A stretch of 7,139 bases of DNA from Hyphomicrobiales bacterium (GTDB lineage Bacteria; Pseudomonadota; Alphaproteobacteria; Rhizobiales; Devosiaceae). The notes under the pieces were generated by a model. That model made no database searches, was not told where the DNA came from, and saw nothing but the letters and a program-made list of their open reading frames with translations. Each line of letters opens with the position of its first letter. Within the stretch, counting starts at the first letter, position 1. Below are positions 1-5,245 of the stretch, one piece after another. The DNA lies in contig JALWTJ010000180.1 of NCBI GenBank assembly GCA_027082895.1, forward strand, positions 1 through 7,139, written 5' to 3'. Position numbers and translations under genes: made by a program.

Positions 1-1
1 G

Positions 2-361
2 GCGAGCCTGGCCGAACTCCTCGGCCTGGCCCGGCGCGCAGGCGTCGATCCGTCTCGCGCGCTTGGCATCATCGCGGCAACCCCGGTGATGAGCCCGGCC
101 GCGAAAGCGGCGGGTGACGCCATGCTGGCGGGCAATTTCGCGCCGGCCTTTCCGATCGATCTGGTGTGCAAGGATATGAGCCTGATCGAGGGGACCGCCC
201 GTGCGCTTGAGCAGGAAGTTCCCATGACACACGCCAGTGCCGAAACATTTGATCGGGCCAGCGCTGCAGGTCTGGGGCGGGCCAACATCACCGCGGTGGC
301 AAAACTCTATTCCGACCCTGTCGGCAAAAGGGGAAATTCGGCACCGTCCGGTCGAATCTGA
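2..361 (+). CDS. NAD(P)-dependent oxidoreductase, 3-hydroxyisobutyrate dehydrogenase family (C-terminal part)
   Basis: The reading frame is open from the window edge to a TGA at 359-361, so about 119 C-terminal residues are visible and the start lies outside. The segment resembles the all-helical C-terminal dimerisation and substrate domain of beta-hydroxyacid dehydrogenases (NAD_binding_11 type). It carries the family's typical run 'FPIDLVCKDMSL', in which the lysine matches the conserved catalytic-lysine helix region, and the late signature 'AAGLGRANITAVAKLY'. The Rossmann domain with the NAD(P) site is not in the window, so cofactor and substrate (3-hydroxyisobutyrate, tartronate semialdehyde, glyoxylate or other) cannot be decided. 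It converges on the ApbE gene with only 8 bp between the two stop codons, and no T-tailed terminator is visible there. Nothing links it functionally to the redox cluster. The family assignment is fairly sure; the exact product is not. Confidence 0.8.
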   Translation, partial: ASLAELLGLARRAGVDPSRALGIIAATPVMSPAAKAAGDAMLAGNFAPAFPIDLVCKDMSLIEGTARALEQEVPMTHASAETFDRASAAGLGRANITAVAKLYSDPVGKRGNSAPSGRI

Positions 362-369
362 AATGATCC

Positions 370-1335
370 CTACCCCGCCGGGGCCACGAACAGGGGCCCT
401 ACACCCAGATCTACCAGCTCATTGCCGTCGCGAAAGATGAACAGGGCACTCAAGTTTAGCGCTTCGGCCAGTGCGGGCCCCGCGGTACGCCCCCTGACCA
501 GCAGCGCGGTGGCCCAGGCATCGGCCTCAATGCAGGTGTCCGCCACCACGGATACCGAAGCCACAGAAGAACGTGTCGGGCCGCCGGTCCCGGGGTCCAT
601 GGTATGGGAGAGCCGTGCTGCGCCAACATCCACCCAATGGCGGTAATCGCCCGAAGTGGCGATCGCATGGTCATACAGCTCCAGCACCCCCATGGGTGCG
701 CGCCGATCATAATCGGGTTTTTCAATGGCAACGGCCCAGGGTTTTTCCCCTTCGTCGCTACCGACAGCACGCAGTTCCCCATCCAGCGCCGCCAGAGCAT
801 TCGTGATGCCGAACGTGTGCAGGCAATCGATCATTCGGTCAACGGCATAGCCCTTGGCAATCCCCGAGAGGTCAAGTTCTACCGGGGCGCGCTTGCGGAT
901 GGATGTCCCGTCGGGAGAAATTTCCAGCGCTTTTGTGGCCGGGGTCGGAGGAGCACCAAGACAGGCGGAAATGGCCGCATTATCCGGGGTCCCGCCACCG
1001 GCCCCAAACCCCCAGGCATGAACGATATCACCCACCGCGATATCAAAGGCACCGTCCGAGGCGCGGCCAATGTCCAGGGCCGTCGTGACCACTTGTGCCA
1101 GTTCAGGCGGCATGCTGACCCATTTCTCCACGGGCGCCCGGTTGATCCGCATCAGGTCGGAGTCCGGCTTCCAGGTGGACATCTGCCTGTCTACAAGGTC
1201 AACAGTGGCAAAAAGCGCGGATTCCAGCGCACCGAGATCAACCGTTTCGGCGGCCAGGAACGTGGCGGAATATCGCGTACCCATGGTAGCGCCACTGAGC
1301 ACATGACGTACACGTGGAGCGGTTTTAATAGACAT
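370..1335 (-). CDS. apbE: FAD:protein FMN transferase (ApbE family)
   Basis: ApbE enzymes cleave FAD and attach the FMN moiety to a Thr or Ser of a target flavoprotein, with Mg2+. The 321-residue product has the family landmarks in order: 'GATMGTRYSATF' (residues 15-26), 'MSTWKPDSDLMRIN' (52-65), 'DLSGIAKGYAVD' (155-166), 'ATSGDYRHW' (226-234), 'SHTMDPGTGGPT' (243-254) and 'EADAWATALLV' (270-280), the last with the Asp and Thr expected at the metal site (about D272 and T276). The frame stays open far upstream (to 1782), but that part is a shadow of the reductase gene. The ATG at 1335 is chosen because ApbE homology starts there and a purine-rich AAGGAAGG lies about 11 nt upstream. The start overlaps the end of the reductase gene by 11 bp, implying translational coupling as last gene of the operon. 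Oddly, the N-terminus (MSIKTAPRVRH...) has no signal peptide or lipobox, although many ApbE proteins are exported. Confidence 0.93.
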   Translation of the reverse strand: MSIKTAPRVRHVLSGATMGTRYSATFLAAETVDLGALESALFATVDLVDRQMSTWKPDSDLMRINRAPVEKWVSMPPELAQVVTTALDIGRASDGAFDIAVGDIVHAWGFGAGGGTPDNAAISACLGAPPTPATKALEISPDGTSIRKRAPVELDLSGIAKGYAVDRMIDCLHTFGITNALAALDGELRAVGSDEGEKPWAVAIEKPDYDRRAPMGVLELYDHAIATSGDYRHWVDVGAARLSHTMDPGTGGPTRSSVASVSVVADTCIEADAWATALLVRGRTAGPALAEALNLSALFIFRDGNELVDLGVGPLFVAPAG

Positions 1336-3541
1336 CTTCCAGATACCTTCCTTCGGCCTTGAGTTGGGCGGTGGAAAGTTTTTCTTCCGGTGCCAGAACC
1401 GTTTCCAGTGCCTGACGGACGCCCGCGGCCATCTCTCGCCCGCCACAAACCATGATCTGGGCGCCATTGCGAATGAGATCCCGCAGCTTGTCGGCATCGG
1501 CCAGGACCCGGTCCTGCACATACTGCCGATTGAGTACCCGGGAAAAGGCCACATTTGCAGAATGGAGCCGTCTGTCTTCGAGCCATGTCTTGATTTCATC
1601 CCAGTAGAGGAAATCGGATCTTGGGTCCCGGCCACCGAAATAAAGGTGCATTGGCCTTTTCCTGCTGTTGCCGCGAATAAAGCCGGCCAGTGGACCAACG
1701 CCTGTTCCTGCACCAACCAGAATGATCGAGCGGGCTTTCCGGGCCGGCCGAAATGCCGGATTGGGCTTGATGAACACTTCAATCTCGTCGCCCGGCTTCA
1801 GGCTGTGCAGATGGCTTGAACATATGCCGCCGGGATGCTTGCGCACACAGATTTCCAGCTGGCCTTCGCTGCTGTTCGAGGCCAGGGAATAATAACGCGG
1901 AATCGTGCTGTGCGGGGGAAGTACCCCGACCAGATCACCGGCCTGGAAAGCCGGCGCCCCCTTGCCAAAACAACGGGCAATCCAGCTTCTTGGCCGTGGA
2001 TAGGCAAAGCGGAGAATCGCGGTGGGAACCTGCACTTCCTGCCCGAAGTCCTGCCGCGAAACCAGGGCCAGGCGAAAGGTTTTCGGCCGTGCTGCCACAT
2101 GGTGCAGTTCCAGTTCTTCACCCATGGCTGCCCCTGCTTCCTGCCCCCAGCGCAGGAACTCCTGCGCCGACTGCCGGTCGATCAATTCGGGCTTTATCAG
2201 GGATGTACAGCCCTTCTGTTTCAGGGCCGCGCTGACATCCAGCGCGTACTGGCAGAATTTGGGAAACTGGCGATCGCCGAAGCCCAGCACGGCCACCGGA
2301 AAGTCGAAAGCCCTGTCAAGGGCATGCAGCCGCTTGAGGAACCCCTTTGCCGAAGCTGGCGCTTCACCATCACCATAGGTAGCAGTGAACAGGAACATGC
2401 GTTCAGCATGTCGATAGGCCGGGGCAAGACGGTTCATGGGACCGGTATGCACCAGATGCCCCTTTGCGGTCAGTTCCTGGTGGAGGGTTCGGGCAAAACC
2501 CCATGTACTGTTGCTTTCGCTGCCCACCAGGATGATTGTGTCGGCCCGCTGCGCGGAAACGTTGTGCGGAATCTTTGGCATCAGCCTGCGATTGCGCCAC
2601 CACACGATACCGCCGGTGCCCAGCATGAGGGGAACGGAAAGAGATGCCGCCCCCAGGATAAGACCGAGCCACCACAAGCTCTTGCCGGTATGCAGCATGT
2701 AGATGAACTCATACACCTGCCGCGCGGGCGGATTGTCGAGCCAGGACAGAATTTTGCCGGTAGACTGGTCGATATATCCTGAACCGCTTGCCGTGGTAAG
2801 CGTGAACACATCGTTCGGGTCCCCCGGATAGGGGAAGTTCAACTCGCGGAAATCCTGCAATGCGAGGCCCTGAAGCGGCGGCAGTTCGGCCACGGCCATC
2901 GGCGCTCCCCCGTTGACATCATAAGGAAAATCGGGCTGGGCATCCAGACCATCGGAGATAATGCCAAAGACTGCCAACGTCATGTAGATCGCGGTAGCAG
3001 AAGAAAGAAGGAAGGCCAGTACCGCAATCCGGCCAACGCCAACATGCAGCTTTCCCAGACCGCTACCCTTGACCGGACCGAACAGGTTTTTCCACCCGCC
3101 CTGCCGTTTGGCCACCAGAACGAGCCCGGACAGGCTGAGAATGATCATTGCCAGGGCGCCCAGGGCCGTGACGATCCGGCCATTGTCATTGAAAAACAGC
3201 GAACGGTGCAACTCCGTCATCCAAAGCACGAACGGCGAGCGGGAATAATCTGCCCGTCTGGTGCCGGTTGCCGGGTCCACCTGAACGGCCCGGGGACTGT
3301 CACCATCGAAATAATAGACGATGATCTTGCCCGAGGGTAGCCGCTTTATCTGTTCGGCGGCGGGAAAATTGTGCACGATATTGGCGGCCAGAACCGCCGT
3401 GTCGGGCGTCGCGGTGGAAAGAGCAGGCACGCCGGCGCGTTCAAGGGCGGGCATCACCGACAGAATGCCGCCGGTAATGGCCAGAACACACACCAACAGA
3501 CCGGCAATCAGTCCGGGGATCTTGTGGAGTTTACGCAGCAT
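1325..3541 (-). CDS. PepSY-TM / flavodoxin / NADPH-flavin reductase fusion (sulfite-reductase-flavoprotein-like membrane reductase)
   Basis: This 738-residue three-part fusion probably moves electrons from cytoplasmic NADPH across the inner membrane. Residues 1-320 are a PepSY-associated membrane domain with four predicted helices (about 10-30, 124-144, 168-192, 288-314), two periplasmic loops of PepSY type, and the family histidines H6, H112, H166 and H284. Residues 333-470 are a flavodoxin-like FMN domain (phosphate loop 'GSESNSTWG' at 340-348; 'TATYGDGEAPAS' at 386-397). Residues 485-738 resemble the FAD/NADPH part of CysJ and cytochrome P450 reductase: 'RYYSLAS' (549-555) for FAD, 'GGICSSHL' (571-578), 'GAGTGVGPLAGF' (610-621) for NADPH, 'YFGGRDPRSDFLY' (634-646), and a C-terminus ending 'GRYLEDVY', close to that of CysJ. 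It lies 21 bp downstream of the DUF2271 gene and overlaps apbE by 11 bp. It should not be called sulfite reductase: no hemoprotein subunit is present and the membrane domain points to a periplasmic acceptor. PepSY-TM reductases such as FoxB act on ferric siderophores, one possible role here. Confidence 0.92.
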   Translation of the reverse strand: MLRKLHKIPGLIAGLLVCVLAITGGILSVMPALERAGVPALSTATPDTAVLAANIVHNFPAAEQIKRLPSGKIIVYYFDGDSPRAVQVDPATGTRRADYSRSPFVLWMTELHRSLFFNDNGRIVTALGALAMIILSLSGLVLVAKRQGGWKNLFGPVKGSGLGKLHVGVGRIAVLAFLLSSATAIYMTLAVFGIISDGLDAQPDFPYDVNGGAPMAVAELPPLQGLALQDFRELNFPYPGDPNDVFTLTTASGSGYIDQSTGKILSWLDNPPARQVYEFIYMLHTGKSLWWLGLILGAASLSVPLMLGTGGIVWWRNRRLMPKIPHNVSAQRADTIILVGSESNSTWGFARTLHQELTAKGHLVHTGPMNRLAPAYRHAERMFLFTATYGDGEAPASAKGFLKRLHALDRAFDFPVAVLGFGDRQFPKFCQYALDVSAALKQKGCTSLIKPELIDRQSAQEFLRWGQEAGAAMGEELELHHVAARPKTFRLALVSRQDFGQEVQVPTAILRFAYPRPRSWIARCFGKGAPAFQAGDLVGVLPPHSTIPRYYSLASNSSEGQLEICVRKHPGGICSSHLHSLKPGDEIEVFIKPNPAFRPARKARSIILVGAGTGVGPLAGFIRGNSRKRPMHLYFGGRDPRSDFLYWDEIKTWLEDRRLHSANVAFSRVLNRQYVQDRVLADADKLRDLIRNGAQIMVCGGREMAAGVRQALETVLAPEEKLSTAQLKAEGRYLEDVY

Positions 3542-3562
3542 TTGTCCGGGTCCATTGGCCAG

Positions 3563-4030
3563 TTAGAGATTGATCTTGAAGGATCCGATATAGCCGCGTC
3601 CACGCTGGGCCCTGCCGGAGGATCGTGTGTCAAGCGGTACGGTCACTTCATTGGGTGATTCACGGAAACCCTCGGCCGCCGCATCCACGCGCACCTGGTA
3701 ACCGGCATTAATCAGGGAATCGGCAATATCCACCGTCACTTTCAGGGTACGGCCCGAACCGACGCTGGCCCCGGTAATACCCGAAATGTTGGGGCGCCCG
3801 CGGGATGCGCGCAACCATCCGGTCAGATGGCGATAATAGCGGGTACGGCTTCCTGCAACATAAAGCGTATGATCATAGGCACCGTTCGCATTGACCAGGT
3901 AGATGGCCAGATAGGCACGGTTTCCACCATAATTGTTCATTTGCGCGGTAATCGTGACAGGGCGGGCATAGGCCATTCCCGGCACTACCAGAGCGGTGGC
4001 CAGACAAAGGGCCGCAAGAGTCTTTTTCAT
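3563..4030 (-). CDS. Exported DUF2271 protein, candidate flavinylated electron carrier
   Basis: The 155-residue product begins with a clear signal peptide (MKKTLAALCL then a hydrophobic core, probable cleavage after 'MAYA' near residue 22), so it is periplasmic. The mature part fits DUF2271: a beta-rich start, 'LAIYLVNANGAYDHTLYV' (41-58), 'YYRHLTGWLRAS' (65-76), and a glycine-rich segment 'NISGITGAS' (81-89). At this place many DUF2271 proteins carry a D-x-x-[ST]-G-A-T motif resembling ApbE-dependent flavinylation sites. Here the motif reads S-G-I-T-G-A-S, so the candidate acceptor is S89 and the usual Asp is Ser. The ATG at 4030 is preferred over the in-frame position at 4105 because it starts the signal peptide and has a GGAG 8 nt upstream. 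It precedes the reductase gene by 21 bp and follows the small PepSY gene by 112 bp, a gap holding a repeat of the putative response-regulator site. Its presence beside apbE supports a flavoprotein role, but flavin binding is inferred, not shown. Confidence 0.82.
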   Translation of the reverse strand: MKKTLAALCLATALVVPGMAYARPVTITAQMNNYGGNRAYLAIYLVNANGAYDHTLYVAGSRTRYYRHLTGWLRASRGRPNISGITGASVGSGRTLKVTVDIADSLINAGYQVRVDAAAEGFRESPNEVTVPLDTRSSGRAQRGRGYIGSFKINL

Positions 4031-4107
4031 GTCAGTTCTCCAATCGTTCAAAAGATGATGTCTGTTAGGCCTGCTTGCTGAAGGCTTCCTGACGGGACGC
4101 GCCAAAG

Positions 4108-4126
4108 TGCTTCAGCTTTCGGTAAG
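4108..4126 (-). promoter_or_regulatory. Putative response-regulator binding site B, in front of the DUF2271 gene
   Basis: The plus strand reads TGCTTCAGCTTTCGGTAAG. It matches the site at 4526-4544 at 16 of 19 positions, in the same orientation, and its near edge is 78 nt from the DUF2271 start codon, exactly as the other copy is from its gene. It contains CTTCAG-N5-GGTAAG, two half-sites with 11-bp centre spacing, as used by OmpR-family dimers. A second shared element at the same offset is CTGACGGG (4089-4096, against CTGAACGGG at 4507-4515). A weak -10-like TAACAG (minus strand, 4062-4067) lies 40 nt from the site. An internal promoter under control of the adjacent regulator is the simplest reading; binding itself is inferred. 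Confidence 0.5.
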
Positions 4127-4142
4127 GTGGCGAAAGAGCTGT

Positions 4143-4448
4143 TCAATCCGAACCGGGGCCGGATTCGTCCTGCTGGAAGCTTTCACGTTCGGTAGTGATG
4201 ATTTCCAGGGTGGCGGGGTTTACCCGCACCTCCATGTCCACCCCATCCGCACTCACCGCGAAGATCTCGTAGCAGCCATCGTCGATGCGCACCCGCTTTA
4301 CGGTCCAGCCCTGCGCCTCGGCAAAGCTTATAGCGTTGGTGCGGCTCTGCCAGTCCCTCATGGGCACATAGCACTCATGATTTGCCGCCTGGGTCGGCAC
4401 ACCGAACAATGGCGTCAACATGGCGGCGGTCAATATCCTTCGTTTCAT
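4143..4448 (-). CDS. Small exported PepSY-domain protein
   Basis: The 101-residue product has an N-terminal signal peptide (MKRRILTAAM..., probable cleavage after 'PTQA' near residue 21) and a single PepSY-like domain of the small type: 'ECYVPMRDWQSR' (25-36), 'AEAQGWTVKRVRIDDGCYEI' (43-62), 'VDMEVRVNPATLEII' (70-84). It keeps two cysteines, C26 and C59, both in the mature protein and able in principle to form a disulfide. There is no CXXCH heme motif and no flavinylation-like motif. The ATG at 4448 is preferred over an in-frame TTG at 4466 because it begins the signal peptide and has AGGA about 7 nt upstream. It is the first gene of the cluster, divergent from the response regulator across 137 bp. 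Small PepSY proteins often lie beside two-component systems and PepSY-TM reductases, but their biochemical role is not settled. A redox or ligand-sensing partner in the periplasm is possible. Confidence 0.8.
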   Translation of the reverse strand: MKRRILTAAMLTPLFGVPTQAANHECYVPMRDWQSRTNAISFAEAQGWTVKRVRIDDGCYEIFAVSADGVDMEVRVNPATLEIITTERESFQQDESGPGSD

Positions 4449-4585
4449 GTCGTCATCCTGAATCAATCAGCGGTCACCTCTTGTAGAACCTATCCATGAC
4501 ATGAAACTGAACGGGTTTTCCTTTCTGCTTCAGGTTGCTGTAAGTTTTGCACCACATGTTCCCGAAACAGACAGGGAAAGGTTTC
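4449..4585. promoter_or_regulatory. Divergent regulatory region between the redox cluster and the two-component genes
   Basis: This 137-bp region must hold the promoter of the small PepSY gene (minus) and that of the response regulator (plus). It contains the putative regulator site at 4526-4544 and the conserved element CTGAACGGG at 4507-4515. For the minus direction a weak -10-like TACAAG lies at 4480-4485. I see no good sigma-70 -35/-10 pair in either direction, which fits activator-dependent promoters. The plus-strand AGGGAAAGG just before 4586 is a strong ribosome binding site and decides the regulator's start codon. Confidence 0.5.
4526..4544 (-). promoter_or_regulatory. Putative response-regulator binding site A, in front of the small PepSY gene
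   Basis: The plus strand reads TGCTTCAGGTTGCTGTAAG, with half-sites CTTCAG and TGTAAG separated by 5 bp. This is the layout of PmrA/QseB-type boxes (two YTTAAG-like halves, 5-bp gap). The sequence can also be read as a 10-bp tandem repeat with 7 of 10 matches (4526-4535 and 4536-4545). Its near edge is 78 nt from the PepSY start codon and its far edge 41 nt from the response-regulator start, so it could serve both activation of the cluster and autoregulation. A 16-of-19 copy lies at 4108-4126. The protein that binds is inferred from proximity. Confidence 0.5.
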
Positions 4586-5245
4586 ATGCGGGTTCTGCTG
4601 GTAGAAGACGATACGATCCTGGGCGCTGCGGTGCGCGACCAGATCAGCGCCGACGGCCATAGTGTGGACTGGGCACAACGGCTTGATGAAGCGGACCTGC
4701 AACTGCGTTCCGCCAGCTTCGACCTTATCCTGCTGGATCTGATGCTGCCTGATGGAAAGGGTATCGACTTCCTGCGCCGGCTGCGGGGACGGGGCGAGGT
4801 GACCCCGGTGATCATCCTGACAGCGCTCGATCAGATTTCAGACCGGATAGAGGGCCTGAACGCGGGAGCTGACGATTATCTGGTCAAGCCCTTCAACCTG
4901 TCTGAACTCACAGCGCGCCTGAACGCGGTGTCCCGCCGGTATTCCGGCAATCCCAATCCGATGCTTGAGATCAATGATCTGGTGCTGGATATTGCCAACA
5001 GGCTGGTCCTGAAGGAGGGCAGAAAAATTTCTCTTACCGCACGCGAATGGGTTCTGTTCGAAACCTTTGCACAGCATCCCAACCAGCTGTTCTCCAAGGC
5101 CCAGCTTGAAGAAAAACTCTACTCATTTGACGCAGGAGTGGAAAGCAACACGATCGAGGTGCACATCAGCCGCCTGCGCAAGAAGCTGGGGCGCAACATG
5201 ATCACGACCGAACGCGGCATGGGCTACAGGCTGGGCAACGGATGA
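4586..5245 (+). CDS. OmpR/PhoB-family response regulator (QseB/PmrA-like)
   Basis: The 219-residue product has a receiver domain (about 1-115) with the acidic pair at D8/D9, the phospho-acceptor D51 in 'DLILLDLMLPDGKG', the switch Thr T79 ('ILTA') and the conserved K101 ('LVKPF'). A winged-helix DNA-binding domain follows (about 128-219), with 'ISLTAREWVLFETF' and the recognition-helix region 'NTIEVHISRLRKKLG', ending 'TTERGMGYRLGNG'. The start at 4586 (MRVLLVEDD) is chosen over an in-frame ATG at 4547 because the receiver fold begins there and AGGGAAAGG ends 5 nt upstream. Its stop overlaps the kinase start by ATGA, so the pair is cotranscribed and translationally coupled. All catalytic residues are present. 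Its likely targets are the divergent redox cluster and its own promoter, through the paired sites at 4526-4544 and 4108-4126. The signal it answers to is unknown. Confidence 0.93.
   Translation: MRVLLVEDDTILGAAVRDQISADGHSVDWAQRLDEADLQLRSASFDLILLDLMLPDGKGIDFLRRLRGRGEVTPVIILTALDQISDRIEGLNAGADDYLVKPFNLSELTARLNAVSRRYSGNPNPMLEINDLVLDIANRLVLKEGRKISLTAREWVLFETFAQHPNQLFSKAQLEEKLYSFDAGVESNTIEVHISRLRKKLGRNMITTERGMGYRLGNG

Noticed and set aside
362..400. CCCC-GCC-GGGG pairing at the convergent gene ends as a terminator
   Set aside because: The stem overlaps the end of apbE, has a 3-nt loop and no T-run follows on either strand.
1336..1782. N-terminal extension of the ApbE reading frame by about 149 residues
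   Set aside because: It lies wholly inside the reductase gene in another frame, shows no ApbE homology or export signal, and the true start at 1335 has a ribosome binding site.
604..2782. Long plus-strand reading frames (252 residues at 604-1362 and 315 residues at 1835-2782)
   Set aside because: They are antisense to apbE and the reductase, have low-complexity composition typical of GC-rich shadows, show no recognisable domain and no credible start context.
1325..3541. Calling the fusion a sulfite reductase flavoprotein (cysJ)
   Set aside because: The C-terminal half is CysJ-like, but the N-terminal half is a PepSY membrane domain and no cysI or other sulfur-assimilation gene is present.
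4031..4105. Upstream start for DUF2271 at 4105 giving 25 extra residues
   Set aside because: The extra residues are not conserved-looking, would bury the signal peptide, and include the putative promoter; the ATG at 4030 has a GGAG ribosome binding site.
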